A stretch of 64,000 nucleotides of DNA from positions 1 through 64,000 of the forward strand of contig NZ_VBUT01000004.1 in NCBI RefSeq assembly GCF_005863245.1. Direction: 5' to 3'. Shown here one piece after another: positions 51,567-61,634 of the stretch; within the stretch, counting starts at the first letter, position 1, and the number at the start of each line of letters is the position of its first letter. The notes below the pieces were generated by a model. The model was not told the origin of the DNA. It was given only the letters and a program-made list of their open reading frames with translations, and did not search any database. The translations under genes were made by a program, and so were the position numbers. The stretch is from Nocardia cyriacigeorgica (lineage in GTDB: Bacteria > Actinomycetota > Actinomycetes > Mycobacteriales > Mycobacteriaceae).

Positions 51567-52972
51567 CAGTCGGCCTTTCCTGGCTGTGAGGTGACCAGCG
51601 ACCATTCCGGGCCGTTGGGGGTATCGGTGACTTCGACACCCGCGGCGTGCAACCGGTCGCGCACCGCATCGGCGGTCGCCCAGTCCTTGTCGGCACGCGC
51701 CTGCTGACGCCGTTCGAGTTCGGCGGTGACCAGCACATCGAGCGCGGCGGTCGCGGCGGAGGAATCACCGGGGGTGTACCACTGCGGATCCAGCGGATCG
51801 ACCCCGAGAATGGCGAGCATGCCGCGCACCTGGCTCGCATGCTCGCGTGCGGTCTCGAGCACACCGGCGTCGAGCGCCTTGTTGCCCTCGTGCACCACAT
51901 GGTGGATTTCGGCCAGCGCCTTCGGCACCGCGAGATCCTCGTCGAGCGCCGCGGCGAAGGCGTCGGTCCACTTGCCGACCGGCACGTCACCGCCGCGTTC
52001 GACCACGCGCTGCACGAAAGCCTCGATGCGCTGGTAGGTCTGTGCGGCGTCGTGCAGAGCCTTCTCGGAGTACTCCAGCATCGACCGGTAGTGCGCGCCA
52101 CCGAGGTAGAACCGCAGCTCGACGGCGCGGACCTGCTTCAACACGTTCGGCACCGAGAGTGTATTGCCCAGCGACTTGGCCATCTTCTCGCCGCCGAGGG
52201 TGACCCAGCCGTTGTGCAGCCAGTACTGGGCGAAACCGTCACCGGCCGCCTTGGACTGGGCGATCTCGTTCTCGTGATGCGGGAAGACCAGATCCATTCC
52301 GCCGCAATGGATGTCGAACGACGAACCGAGATAGAACTCCGCCATCGCCGAGCATTCCAGATGCCAGCCGGGGCGCCCGGGACCCCACGGTGATGGCCAG
52401 GTGGGCTCGCCCGGTTTGGCGGCCTTCCACAGGGTGAAGTCGCGCGGATCGCGCTTGCCCTCACCGGCGCTCTCGCCTTGGTGCACGTCATCGAGACGGT
52501 GCCCGGACAGGGCGCCGTACTCGGGGAAACTCACCACATCGAAGTAGACATTGCCCGCCGACGCGTACGCGTGCCCGCGGTCGATCAGCCGCTGCATGAG
52601 CTCGACCATCTGGGTGATGTGACCGGTGGCGCGCGGCTCGGCCGAGGGCGGCAGCACGCCGAGCTGCCGGTAGGCCTCGTCGAAGGCGCGTTCGTGGGTC
52701 GCGGCCCACTCCCACCACGGCCTGCCCGCGGCAGCGGCCTTGTTCAGGATCTTGTCGTCGATATCGGTGACATTGCGGATGAACGCGACGTCGTGGCCGT
52801 TGGCGGTGAGCCAGCGGCGCAGCACGTCGAAGGCGACGCCGCTGCGCACATGCCCGATGTGGGGTTCGCCCTGCACGGTGGCGCCACACAGGTACACCGA
52901 GGCATGGCCGGGGACCAGTGGCGTGAAATCACGCATGGTCCGCGTCTCGGTGTCGAATAGGCGCAGAGTCAC
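51566..52972 (-). CDS. cysS: Cysteinyl-tRNA synthetase
   Basis: 468 residues from GTG. The HIGH signature is [11 protein letters not shown] (about residues 35–45), the KMSKS loop is EKMAKSLGN, and zinc ligands lie in [20 protein letters not shown] and [16 protein letters not shown]. It charges tRNA-Cys. It is the M. tuberculosis cysS1 (Rv3580c) equivalent in a conserved order with rlmB and ispF. Confidence 0.96.
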   Translation of the reverse strand: MTLRLFDTETRTMRDFTPLVPGHASVYLCGATVQGEPHIGHVRSGVAFDVLRRWLTANGHDVAFIRNVTDIDDKILNKAAAAGRPWWEWAATHERAFDEAYRQLGVLPPSAEPRATGHITQMVELMQRLIDRGHAYASAGNVYFDVVSFPEYGALSGHRLDDVHQGESAGEGKRDPRDFTLWKAAKPGEPTWPSPWGPGRPGWHLECSAMAEFYLGSSFDIHCGGMDLVFPHHENEIAQSKAAGDGFAQYWLHNGWVTLGGEKMAKSLGNTLSVPNVLKQVRAVELRFYLGGAHYRSMLEYSEKALHDAAQTYQRIEAFVQRVVERGGDVPVGKWTDAFAAALDEDLAVPKALAEIHHVVHEGNKALDAGVLETAREHASQVRGMLAILGVDPLDPQWYTPGDSSAATAALDVLVTAELERRQQARADKDWATADAVRDRLHAAGVEVTDTPNGPEWSLVTSQPGKAD

Positions 52973-53071
52973 GGCAGTCGATCCTAGCTGGTATATGGGG
53001 TTGCGCTGCGGGCGGAGTCTCGAAGTTCCGACAGGTCCCAGCCGGTACGGCGGGCAGTCGGAGGGGCTGGA

Positions 53072-53542
53072 TCAACGACAGTGCAGCAGGGCGGTCGCCA
53101 TGGCGGCGACGCCTTCACCACGTCCGGTGAGCCCGAGACCGTCGGTGGTGGTACCCGAGACCGAGACCGGGGCGCCCAGCAGATCGCCGAGGACCTGCTG
53201 CGCTTCGGCCCGGCGCGGGCCGATCTTGGGGCGGTTGCCGATCACCTGGACCGCCGCGTTGACCACGTCGTATCCGGCCTCGTCGAGCAGTCGGCGCACT
53301 TCCTTCAGCATGGCGGCGCCGGAAACGCCCGCCCATTCCGGGCGGCCGGTGCCGAAGACGGCGCCGACATCGCCGAGGCCTGCGGCCGAGAGCAGGGCGT
53401 CGCAGAGTGCGTGCGCGGCGACGTCACCGTCGGAGTGACCCGCGCAGCCGTCGTCGCCGTCGAAGAGCAGTCCGGCCATCCAGCACGGCCTGCCGGGTTC
53501 GATGGGATGGACATCGCTGCCGATGCCGACGCGCATGGTCAT
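53072..53542 (-). CDS. ispF: IspF, MEcPP synthase
   Basis: 156 residues. Metal and substrate motifs: [12 protein letters not shown] (zinc-binding D-x-H), [20 protein letters not shown], and the C-terminal [14 protein letters not shown]. It catalyses the cyclisation step of the MEP isoprenoid pathway. Its start overlaps the ispD stop by four bases, so the two are co-translated. Confidence 0.97.
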   Translation of the reverse strand: MTMRVGIGSDVHPIEPGRPCWMAGLLFDGDDGCAGHSDGDVAAHALCDALLSAAGLGDVGAVFGTGRPEWAGVSGAAMLKEVRRLLDEAGYDVVNAAVQVIGNRPKIGPRRAEAQQVLGDLLGAPVSVSGTTTDGLGLTGRGEGVAAMATALLHCR

Positions 53543-54249
53543 CGCACACCCGCCACGGGAAGTTCGGCGCCGGCCAGGACGGCCTCGGCCAGGCGCAGAT
53601 CGAGCTGGGTGGTGATCTTGAAAGCGAGTGGATCGCCTGGCACCGTGCGCACCGGATGGCCGAGGCGCTCGACCAGCCCGGCATCGTCGGTGGCGGCGAC
53701 GTCGGTGGCGTAGGCGGCGCGCAGCAAATCGGCCGCGAATCCCTGCGGGGTCTGGATGGCGCGCAGGGCCGATCGGTCCGGTGTTCCGGTGACGACGCCG
53801 TGCTCGTCCACCGACTTGACGGTGTCGACGACCGGTAGCGCCGGCACCACGGCCGCCGCATGGCCCGCGCGCAGCTCAGCGGCCACCCGGGCGATCAGTT
53901 CGGGTGGGGTGAGCGCGCGGGCGGCGTCGTGGACGAGGTAGTAGGCGGCCTGCGGGGCGGCCGCGATTCCAGCGCGGACCGAATCGGTGCGTTCGGCCCC
54001 GCCGACGACGACGCGAACCGGCGCGGACGACGGCAGGAGGGCGACTGCGGTCTGCACCAGGTCGGCCGGAACCATGACAATTATCTCGTCTACGGCATTC
54101 GAGGCGAGCAGCCCATCGACGGCGGATCTGAGCATAGGTGTACCGCCGACCGCGACGAACGCCTTGGGTGTCGATTCACCCAGGCGCACGCCACGGCCGG
54201 CGGCAGGCACCAACGCGACCATGCGGCCGCGGCCGTCCGAGCTGTTCAC
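53539..54249 (-). CDS. ispD: IspD, CDP-ME cytidylyltransferase
   Basis: 236 residues from GTG. The nucleotide-binding loop is [40 protein letters not shown] and [20 protein letters not shown] complete the IspD pattern. It acts in the MEP pathway, just upstream of IspF, and starts two bases after the carD stop. Confidence 0.97.
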   Translation of the reverse strand: MNSSDGRGRMVALVPAAGRGVRLGESTPKAFVAVGGTPMLRSAVDGLLASNAVDEIIVMVPADLVQTAVALLPSSAPVRVVVGGAERTDSVRAGIAAAPQAAYYLVHDAARALTPPELIARVAAELRAGHAAAVVPALPVVDTVKSVDEHGVVTGTPDRSALRAIQTPQGFAADLLRAAYATDVAATDDAGLVERLGHPVRTVPGDPLAFKITTQLDLRLAEAVLAGAELPVAGVR

Positions 54250-54251
54250 GG

Positions 54252-54770
<519 letters not shown>

Positions 54771-54993
54771 TTAACATGCGGCTCGATAACGGCGCGATCA
54801 ACTGTGCAGGTCAGGGCCACAACGGGCCGACCTCGGGGCTTGACAGAATCTGCGAGATGTGCATTGCGTTGTGCCAGAACGAGTTACCTCCTGGCCTTTC
54901 GAGCGCCGGGAAACCCAGCGGGACAGTAGCACTGCGCACAGCCGCGCGCACAACCGCGAATCGTGATCACCCCGAGACAACGCTTCCGCGCGT

Positions 54994-55120
54994 CGCCCCT
55001 CGCGCACGCGCGGCCGGGCGCACGCGCGCACGCACCTACGCGCGACCGGGCGCACGCGCGTCCGCGCCCGGCCGGGCACAGACATAGGCACCCGCGCGCG
55101 TGCGGGCAATCCGAACCCAA
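54994..55120. repeat. CG-alternating intergenic tract with a duplicated 15-mer
   Basis: Long runs of alternating C/G with some A (CGCGCACGCGCG type) between carD and lpqE. The 15-mer CCGGGCGCACGCGCG occurs at 55014–55028 and 55046–55060. The tract favours left-handed or cruciform structure. The 465-base gap 54741–55205 otherwise holds only the divergent promoters. Confidence 0.6.
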
Positions 55121-55205
55121 CACCTACTCCCCGCGCGCCCGGTTCTCCCGGCCAACTACTACAGTCCCTAGTTGGAGTGAGCCCGCTCGACATGGAGGAC
55201 AACCC

Positions 55206-55946
55206 GTGACTGCCCTGACAGCTGTGACCGCCCCGGCGGCAGGTACGACCCCGCGGCGTCGCATGACGATGGTTGCCGCCCTGGCGGCCGGCGCGGCGCT
55301 CGCCCTGACCGGCTGCAGCGCCGGCCAGATCTCGCAGACCGCCGACCAGGTGGCCGCGATCAACGGCAACCACGCCGACGTCGGCAAGATCTCGCTGCGC
55401 AACGTGCACATCGTCTACCCGCCCAGCGGCGAGCACACCAATGCCACCGGCGGCAAGGCCGTGCTGGCGCTGTCGTTCGTCAACACCAGCGAGACCACCG
55501 CCGACGAGCTCACCAAGATCAGCACCGATCTGGGCGAAGTGAAGATCACCGCCCCCGATGGCGGTTCGACGCTGAAGCTGAAGCCGCAGCAGACCGTCGT
55601 GGCCGCGGGCGCCGACGCCACCGCCGCCGCGGGCGAGCACGGTTCCTCCGACGAGCACGGCAGCTCCGGCGAGCAGCACGGCGCCGGGACCACCACCGCC
55701 GCGCCGACCACCACCGCGGCCCCGGCCGCCGCCGAGGGCGAAGACCCCGAGGCCGATCCGGCGCGCATCGAGATCACCGGCCTGACCAAGGACATCACCC
55801 CGGGCCTCACCTACACGGTGACCTTCGACTTCAAGGAGAACGGCACCGTGCAGATGCAGGTGCCGGTCGACGCGGGCACCGTGGCCGAGCGCCACGAATC
55901 CGACCTGTCGCGCGCGAGCGAAGGTGGCGCCAAGGGCGGGCACTGA
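55206..55946 (+). CDS. lpqE: LpqE-like lipoprotein
   Basis: 246 residues from GTG with GGAGG seven bases upstream. The signal sequence (MTMVAALAAGAALALTGC) ends in the lipobox LTGC at about residue 37. The mature part is strand-rich (GKISLRNVHIVYPPSGEHTN, AVLALSFVNTSETTADELTK). It contains a His/Gly-rich insert (GEHGSSDEHGSSGEQHG) and a Thr/Ala-rich segment. It sits between carD and radA exactly as M. tuberculosis Rv3584 (lpqE). Its exact function is unknown. Confidence 0.85.
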   Translation: MTALTAVTAPAAGTTPRRRMTMVAALAAGAALALTGCSAGQISQTADQVAAINGNHADVGKISLRNVHIVYPPSGEHTNATGGKAVLALSFVNTSETTADELTKISTDLGEVKITAPDGGSTLKLKPQQTVVAAGADATAAAGEHGSSDEHGSSGEQHGAGTTTAAPTTTAAPAAAEGEDPEADPARIEITGLTKDITPGLTYTVTFDFKENGTVQMQVPVDAGTVAERHESDLSRASEGGAKGGH

Positions 55947-56047
55947 GCCTCCCGAACCACAGCGCAACGGCCGTCGCATCCTCGGATGCGGCGGCCGTTC
56001 ACCGTTGCGGGAGCGGCGATGTCGGTGCGGATGCGTAGGGTGCGGCT

Positions 56048-57418
56048 GTGGCAAAGAGCAAGCCGGTCTTTCAGTGCTCCGCGTGCGGGCACGAGGTCGC
56101 CAAATGGGTGGGCAAGTGTCCCGACTGCGGTGCCTGGGGCACCGTGGAGGAGATCGCGCCCTCGGTAGCCGCGCCCGCCGGACGTCGGGCCATGCTGCCG
56201 AGTACGGCCGCCTCGCCGATCTCGCAGGTCGATTCCCAGCTCACCGCCGCCAGGTCCACCGGCGTGGCGGAGTTGGACCGGGTGCTCGGCGGTGGGGTGG
56301 TCGCCGGGTCGGTGGTGTTGCTGTCGGGCGAGCCGGGGGTGGGCAAGTCGACGTTGTTGCTCGAGGTCGCCCATCGCTGGGCGGCCGCTCGTGACGAGCG
56401 CGCGCTGTATGTGACCGCCGAGGAGTCGGCGGGGCAGGTGCGGTTGCGGGCCGACCGCACCGGGGCGGTGCACGAGCGGGTGTATCTGGCGGCGGAATCG
56501 GACCTGTCGATCGTGCTCGGGCATGTCGAGCAGGTGCGGCCGACGCTGCTGGTGGTCGATTCGGTGCAGACCATGCTCGCGCCGGATACCGATGGCGTGA
56601 TCGGCGGCGTCACCCAGGTACGCGCGGTGACGGCGGCGCTCACCTCGCTGGCGAAATCCAGTGGGATCGCGGTGCTGCTGGTCGGGCACGTCACCAAGGA
56701 CGGCGCCGTCGCGGGTCCGCGCACCCTCGAACATCTGGTGGACGTGGTGTTGCAGTTCGAAGGCGACAAGAACTCCACGCTGCGCATGGTGCGCGGCATC
56801 AAGAACCGCTTCGGCAGCGCCGACGAGGTGGGCTGTTTCGAACTGCACGACGACGGCATCACCGGGGTGGCCGACCCGTCGGGGCTGTTCCTGCACCATC
56901 GCACCGATTCGGTACCTGGCACCGCGGTCACCGTGGCGCTGGACGGCAAACGCCCGCTGGTCGGCGAGGTCCAGGGCCTGACCGTGGACACCCAGGTGCC
57001 CGCGCCGCGGCGCGCGGTGAGCGGGCTCGACTACAACCGCGTCGCGATGATTCTGGCGGTCTTGCAGAGCCGCTGCGGGTTCTATGTGGGCAAACAAGAC
57101 ATCTACGCGGCCACCGTCGGCGGCATGCGGTTGGTCGAGCCTGCCGCCGATCTCGCGGTGGCACTGGCCATCGCCAGTTCCGCCCGCGATACCGCCATCG
57201 AACCCGGCTGGGTGATCCTCGGCGAGGTGGGCCTGGCCGGTGAGGTGCGCCGGGTCACCGCGACCGCGCGCCGGCTGGCCGAAGCCGAGCGGCTCGGCTT
57301 CACCACCGCGATCGTGCCGCCGGGAACCGATGCGAAATCGACGCCGATGAAATTGATCGAGGCGACGTCACTGCGCGGTGCGATCCGGATGGCAGGGCTC
57401 AGCAAAGGCAAGGGCTGA
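56048..57418 (+). CDS. radA: RadA, DNA repair/branch-migration ATPase
   Basis: 456 residues from GTG. An N-terminal zinc finger (CSACGHEVAKWVGKCPDCG) precedes the RecA-like core with Walker A GEPGVGKST, the KNRFG motif, and a Lon-protease-like C-terminal domain (LGEVGLAGEVRRVTATARRL). It helps process recombination intermediates with RecA. It keeps the M. tuberculosis position next to lpqE, but disA does not follow. Confidence 0.96.
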   Translation: MAKSKPVFQCSACGHEVAKWVGKCPDCGAWGTVEEIAPSVAAPAGRRAMLPSTAASPISQVDSQLTAARSTGVAELDRVLGGGVVAGSVVLLSGEPGVGKSTLLLEVAHRWAAARDERALYVTAEESAGQVRLRADRTGAVHERVYLAAESDLSIVLGHVEQVRPTLLVVDSVQTMLAPDTDGVIGGVTQVRAVTAALTSLAKSSGIAVLLVGHVTKDGAVAGPRTLEHLVDVVLQFEGDKNSTLRMVRGIKNRFGSADEVGCFELHDDGITGVADPSGLFLHHRTDSVPGTAVTVALDGKRPLVGEVQGLTVDTQVPAPRRAVSGLDYNRVAMILAVLQSRCGFYVGKQDIYAATVGGMRLVEPAADLAVALAIASSARDTAIEPGWVILGEVGLAGEVRRVTATARRLAEAERLGFTTAIVPPGTDAKSTPMKLIEATSLRGAIRMAGLSKGKG

Positions 57419-57464
57419 CGGGCACGCGACGGCGATCACCGCACCCGACCCGGCGGCGTCCGAC

Positions 57465-58133
57465 TCAGGCGATATTGAACGGCTCCGGCGCGCTGCGGAT
57501 CGCGCCCAACTGCGCGACCACGGTGTACGCGCCCGCGGGCACCTGCACCCGCTCCCCGGCGCATTCCGGCTGGGAGGTCGCGCCGGTCCAGGTGACGGTG
57601 AAGGCGGCCTGCTCGCCCGGCTGCAAGGTGCGCACGTCGGGTTCGCCGTCCGGATAGCAATCGGTACTGGCCCACAGCCGTCGCTGGCCGTCGAGGGTGT
57701 GCACGGAAACCTGCTGGAGCCCCGACCCCATATCGCGGGTGCAGGGATCGGCGGAGATATTGGTGATCACGATGCCGAAGACCGGCTGCTCACCCACCCG
57801 GTAGGTGGGCTGGGCGACGGTCACCTTCACCGCGAGCGACTGGTCCGAGCACTGACCGGCGGCCACCGGCGCGCCGCTGCTCGGGGTGCCGGAGCCGGAC
57901 GGCGTGGACGACTCGGCCGCGGGCTCCTTCTTCGTCGACGCCTGGCCCGCGGGCTTGTTCGTCTCGGTCGACGAGGTCGCCGCCGCCTGGGTATCGCCGG
58001 GTGAATCCCCGCCCCGCGATACCGCGACCACCAGCCAGATCACCAGCACGAGCGCGACGAGCAGCACGCCGATGGCAAAAACACGTCGCCGCCAATAGAT
58101 CTCCGGAGGCAGCGGTCCATTCGGTTCCAGCAC
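57465..58133 (-). CDS. Membrane-anchored envelope protein, Rv3587c-like
   Basis: 222 residues from GTG. A short cytoplasmic tail (LEPNGPLPPEIYWRRRVF) and one transmembrane helix (AIGVLLVALVLVIWLVVAVS) are followed by a Ser/Thr/Ala-rich linker and an extracellular strand-rich domain with cysteines (QCSDQSLAVKVTVAQPTYRV, NISADPCTRDMGSGLQQVSV). It corresponds in position to M. tuberculosis Rv3587c. Its function is unknown. Confidence 0.85.
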   Translation of the reverse strand: MLEPNGPLPPEIYWRRRVFAIGVLLVALVLVIWLVVAVSRGGDSPGDTQAAATSSTETNKPAGQASTKKEPAAESSTPSGSGTPSSGAPVAAGQCSDQSLAVKVTVAQPTYRVGEQPVFGIVITNISADPCTRDMGSGLQQVSVHTLDGQRRLWASTDCYPDGEPDVRTLQPGEQAAFTVTWTGATSQPECAGERVQVPAGAYTVVAQLGAIRSAPEPFNIA

Positions 58134-58255
58134 GAGTCAACGGTAAGCGCACCGCTCGGCACAGCAACTCAGGGGCACGGCGTGTCGGGGCGTCAACCGT
58201 GTCGGCGACGCCCCGCGTACCCACCGAGAGCTGGGCGTATGTGAGCGATCGAGGC

Positions 58256-58879
58256 TCAGGCGACCTCGCCGATGTCACCGATCGAGCTGTGCAGCTTGGC
58301 CTTGCCGTCGGCCAGGGTGTAGGTGACACAGGCGATCGCGAGCTGCCCGTTGGCGACCCGGTCGGCGATGATCGAGGAGCGCTGACGCAGCAGCTCGGCG
58401 GTCTCCTGGACGTGGCGCGCTTCGAACTCGTCGACGGTCGTCAGTCCTTCGCGGCGGCCGATCAGCACCGACGGGGTGACGCGCTCGACCAGGCTGCGGA
58501 TGAAGCCGCCGGGGACCTCGCCGCCGTCGAGGGCGTCGAGGGTGGCCTTCACCGCGCCGCAGCTGTCGTGGCCGAACACCACGATCAGCGGCACGTTGAG
58601 GATCTGCACGCCGTATTCGATGGAGCCGAGCACCGACGAGTCGACGACGTGACCGGCGGTGCGCACCACGAACATGTCGCCGAGGCCCTGGTCGAAGATG
58701 AGTTCGGCGGCCACGCGGGAGTCGCCGCAGCCGAAGAGGATGGCGGTCGGGTGCTGACCGCCCACGAGCTTGGCTCGGTCCGCGGCACCCTGATTAGGAT
58801 GCAGCAACGTGCCGTTGACGAAACGGTCGTTACCGTCGCGGAGGGACTTCCAGGCGCTGATCGGGTTCGACTGAGGCAT
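58256..58879 (-). CDS. canB: Beta-class carbonic anhydrase
   Basis: 207 residues, as in M. tuberculosis Rv3588c. Zinc ligands are in LFGCGDSRVAAELIFDQGLG (Cys and the catalytic Asp–Arg dyad) and VVFGHDSCGAVKATLDALDG (His, Cys). It interconverts CO2 and bicarbonate in the cytoplasm. The ATG at 58879 was chosen over a GTG at 58894 because it matches the family N-terminus PQSNPISAWKSL. Confidence 0.95.
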   Translation of the reverse strand: MPQSNPISAWKSLRDGNDRFVNGTLLHPNQGAADRAKLVGGQHPTAILFGCGDSRVAAELIFDQGLGDMFVVRTAGHVVDSSVLGSIEYGVQILNVPLIVVFGHDSCGAVKATLDALDGGEVPGGFIRSLVERVTPSVLIGRREGLTTVDEFEARHVQETAELLRQRSSIIADRVANGQLAIACVTYTLADGKAKLHSSIGDIGEVA

Positions 58880-58980
58880 GTGTCCATTTTGCACAGATCG
58901 AGTGTTACCGACGAGTCGGTTCCCGTTACGGGGTCGCTAACACCATCTGGCCAGGCCCGAGTGAACGCGGTGAGCAGCAG

Positions 58981-59889
58981 GTGAGGACGTCAGAGACAGG
59001 CGCGGTGGATCACGACGCACTGCTGGACTGGTACCGGGTGACCGCGCGCGATCTGCCCTGGCGGCGCCCCGGCGTGAGTGCCTGGCAGATCCTGATGAGC
59101 GAGATCATGCTCCAGCAGACCCCGGTGGCGCGGGTCGAGCCGATCTGGCGGGAATGGGTGGCGCGCTGGCCGGTGCCCTCGGCCATGGCGGCGTCATCGC
59201 AGGCGGAGGTGCTGCGGGCGTGGGGCAAGCTCGGCTATCCGCGGCGCGCGCTGCGGCTGCACGAATGCGCCCGGGTGCTGGCGAGCGAGCACGGTGATCG
59301 GGTGCCCGAGGACGTCGAGGTGCTGCTCGGCCTGCCCGGCATCGGCGATTACACCGCCCGTGCCGTCGCGTGTTTCGCCTATGGGCAGCGAGTTCCGGTG
59401 GTGGACACCAATGTTCGCCGGGTGGTCGCGCGCGCGGTACACGGCCGCGCCGATGCGGGTAATCCGTCGGCAAGGGATCTGCGTGAGACCGAGGCGCTGC
59501 TGCCCGCGTCGGTCCCGCGCGCCGCGACCTTCTCCGCTGCCCTGATGGAGCTGGGTGCGCTGATCTGCACCGCCCGCTCCCCCGGCTGCGATGACTGCCC
59601 GCTGCCGCGCTGCGCGTGGAACGAGGCGGGCCGGCCCGCGGCGCAGGTGGTGCGGCGCACGCAGAAGTACGAGGGCACCGACCGGCAGGCGCGGGGCCGG
59701 CTGATGGACGTGCTCAGAGCTGCGTCCGGCCCGGTGGAACGGATTCGGCTGGATATGGCCTGGACCCGCGATCCCGGCCAGCGGGACCGGGCCCTGGATT
59801 CACTGCTGGTGGACGGGCTGATCGAGCAAACCGCCGACGGGCTGTTCGCGCTCGCCGGCGAGGCCGGGCACCGCGAACCCGGCAGCTGA
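58981..59889 (+). CDS. mutY: MutY, A/G-specific adenine glycosylase
   Basis: 302 residues. Helix-hairpin-helix LLGLPGIGDYTARAVACFAY, catalytic Asp in VVDTNVRRVV, and a [4Fe-4S] ligand set CTARSPGCDDCPLPRC. It excises adenine mispaired with 8-oxoguanine. The C-terminal region is short compared with E. coli MutY, as in other Mycobacteriales. A GTG/ATG-rich 5' end leaves the start slightly uncertain. Confidence 0.94.
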   Translation: MRTSETGAVDHDALLDWYRVTARDLPWRRPGVSAWQILMSEIMLQQTPVARVEPIWREWVARWPVPSAMAASSQAEVLRAWGKLGYPRRALRLHECARVLASEHGDRVPEDVEVLLGLPGIGDYTARAVACFAYGQRVPVVDTNVRRVVARAVHGRADAGNPSARDLRETEALLPASVPRAATFSAALMELGALICTARSPGCDDCPLPRCAWNEAGRPAAQVVRRTQKYEGTDRQARGRLMDVLRAASGPVERIRLDMAWTRDPGQRDRALDSLLVDGLIEQTADGLFALAGEAGHREPGS

Positions 59890-60014
59890 GCCGACGCGGC
59901 CATCTCCTGCGTTGACGCGCGGCCCCGCAGAGGTTCCGCTGCGCGCGTGCCCGACATGCGTCGCAGATCTCGGCCGGGGCGTTCGCGTCACTACCGTGCC
60001 GGTACACATGCGTT

Positions 60015-60064
60015 CGCCCACCTCCGAGCGACAACGCGCGCACCGAGTCGCTCGAAGGTGGGCG
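60015..60064 (+). terminator. Terminator downstream of mutY
   Basis: CGCCCACCTCCGAGCGAC (60015–60032) pairs with GTCGCTCGAAGGTGGGCG (60047–60064) at 17 of 18 positions with a 14-base loop. It lies in the 284-base gap between mutY and the convergent hydrolase gene, which has no other visible content. Confidence 0.75.
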
Positions 60065-60173
60065 GAAACCACCTGTAAGCGGCGACGCCATGGTCGATAT
60101 GCGATGTGCCCGCATCACCGCTCGGCCCTGCCACATTCGCGCGGTCGCCATTGTCTGTGGGGCCGCGCTCGAA

Positions 60174-61094
60174 TCAGTCAGCCGGTCTCTCATCCGACGC
60201 AACTGCGGTCGCCGGAGCATCGGGCGATGTGCGTTCGAGCCCCGGGCGCTCGGCATCGTCCGGCGACACGCCGCCGAGCACGCGGCTCAGGAATTCGCTC
60301 ACCTGCGCCCGATAACGCCCGGGCTGATCGTCGTGCACCAGGTGACCGGCATCGGGAACCAGCACGTATTCGGCGCCGGGATGAACTTCCGCCATCGCGC
60401 GCATCTGGCCCGGCGGGGTGATGGTGTGCTCACCCTCGATCAGCAGGGCGGGCACCCGGATCGTGCGCCATTGGGTCCAGAAGTCCCTGGTGCCCCACTC
60501 CTCGGAGATGTCGCGGAACGTCGACACCGAGCCGTGCAGGCGATACCCGTCGGGGCCGTGGTCGAAGGAGGCGAGGAAGTAGCGTCCGGCGACCGGGCCG
60601 AAGAAGTCGAGCACCGCCTGCTCGTCCGGGAACGGCTGCGGCCAGGCCTCGATCATCGCGGCCCAGTGCGCGGCGGTGCGGCCGGTGAAATCCGGGGCCA
60701 TATCCTCGACCACCAGCGCTTTCACCCGCTCGGGGTACTGCGCGGCGAACATCCAGGCGTGCAGCCCGCCCATCGAATGCCCGATCACCACCATCGGCTC
60801 GGTGATGGACGCGGTCGCGTCGGCCAGATCGGCGACGAAGGCCTCGGTGCTCAGCTCGGCGGGGGCCGGTCTGCCGTGCCCGGCTGCGTCGAAGGTGTAC
60901 ACGTGGCCGAAGCCGCGCAGCCAGTCCAGGTGATCGCGCCAGGTGCGGGCGCTGCCCATCAGGCCGTGCAACAGCAGCAGCGGCGTGCCCGTCCCGCCTT
61001 CGTCGTACAACACGTCCGCGATTGTGCCGCACCCGTCGGTGATACCGGTCGCACCTGCCTGCGGCCGCGGGACGAAGGGGCACAATCGTGGCAT
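60174..61094 (-). CDS. Alpha/beta hydrolase
   Basis: 306 residues from the ATG at 61094. The oxyanion-hole strand is LLLLHGLMGSARTWRDHLDW, the nucleophile elbow is VVIGHSMGGLHAWM (Ser), and the catalytic His is in VPDAGHLVHDDQPGRYRAQV. It corresponds to M. tuberculosis Rv3591c. The substrate is unknown. Its start codon overlaps that of the divergent mhuD gene by two bases, so one of the two starts may be misplaced; a GTG at 61013 is an alternative but cuts into the first strand. Confidence 0.9.
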   Translation of the reverse strand: MPRLCPFVPRPQAGATGITDGCGTIADVLYDEGGTGTPLLLLHGLMGSARTWRDHLDWLRGFGHVYTFDAAGHGRPAPAELSTEAFVADLADATASITEPMVVIGHSMGGLHAWMFAAQYPERVKALVVEDMAPDFTGRTAAHWAAMIEAWPQPFPDEQAVLDFFGPVAGRYFLASFDHGPDGYRLHGSVSTFRDISEEWGTRDFWTQWRTIRVPALLIEGEHTITPPGQMRAMAEVHPGAEYVLVPDAGHLVHDDQPGRYRAQVSEFLSRVLGGVSPDDAERPGLERTSPDAPATAVASDERPAD

Positions 61095-61413
61095 GTCTGT
61101 TGTGAAGATCAATGCGATCGAGGTTCCCGAGGGCGCGGGCCCCGAGCTGGAGAAGCGGTTCGCGCACCGGGCGCACGCGGTGGAGAACTCGCCGGGCTTC
61201 CTCGGCTTCCAGCTGCTGCGGCCGACCGCGGGTGAGAACCGGTACTTCGTGGTGACGCAATGGGATTCGGAAGAATCCTTCGCCGCCTGGCGTGACGGCC
61301 CGGCCCGTGAGGCGCATGCGGGTCAGCAGCAGAAGCCGGTCGCCACCGGTGCCTCGCTGCTCGAATTCGAGGTCGTGCTCGACGTCGCGGGCAAGGGCGC
61401 CTCCGCGAGCTGA
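61093..61413 (+). CDS. mhuD: MhuD, heme-degrading monooxygenase
   Basis: 106 residues, an ABM-fold protein very close to M. tuberculosis MhuD (Rv3592). The residues important for its non-canonical heme cleavage are present: N7 (VVKINAIEV), W66 (ESFAAWRDG) and the heme ligand H75 (AREAHAGQQ). It opens heme to mycobilin without releasing CO and frees iron. Its ATG overlaps the divergent hydrolase start. Confidence 0.95.
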   Translation: MSVVKINAIEVPEGAGPELEKRFAHRAHAVENSPGFLGFQLLRPTAGENRYFVVTQWDSEESFAAWRDGPAREAHAGQQQKPVATGASLLEFEVVLDVAGKGASAS

Positions 61414-61454
61414 TGCGTCATTCCACCCGGCAGCCGTCGCCACCCGATATTGAC

Positions 61455-61621
61455 GACGGCCGCTGCGGGGTGTCACAGTTCGAGGGACAAACGCGTAGGT
61501 GACGCGGTAATCCGGTGCAAATCCGGAGCGGTCGCGCCACTGTGTTCCAGCCACCGGGTTCGGTGCCGGAAAGCCAGACACCGGCACCTTCGCGACCACT
61601 TCGACGGGACGCGTTTATCCC
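61455..61621 (+). promoter_or_regulatory. Cobalamin riboswitch upstream of cbtBA
   Basis: The adenosylcobalamin-riboswitch hallmarks are in order: GCGGTAATCCGGTGCAAATC (B12-box core, 61504 on), the GGTCGCGCCACTGT segment near 61530–61543, and the conserved GCCAGACAC at 61573. GGGACAAACGCG (61484–61495) pairs with CGCGTTTATCCC (61610–61621) at 11 of 12 positions. That closes the domain right before the AAGGAGGA ribosome binding site of cbtB. High cobalamin should block cbtB translation. Confidence 0.93.
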
Positions 61622-61634
61622 AAGGAGGACTGTA

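Noticed and set aside
54798..56054. 418-codon reverse frame over lpqE
   Set aside because: Gly/Arg-rich antisense frame; the forward lipoprotein has signal, lipobox, ribosome binding site and synteny.
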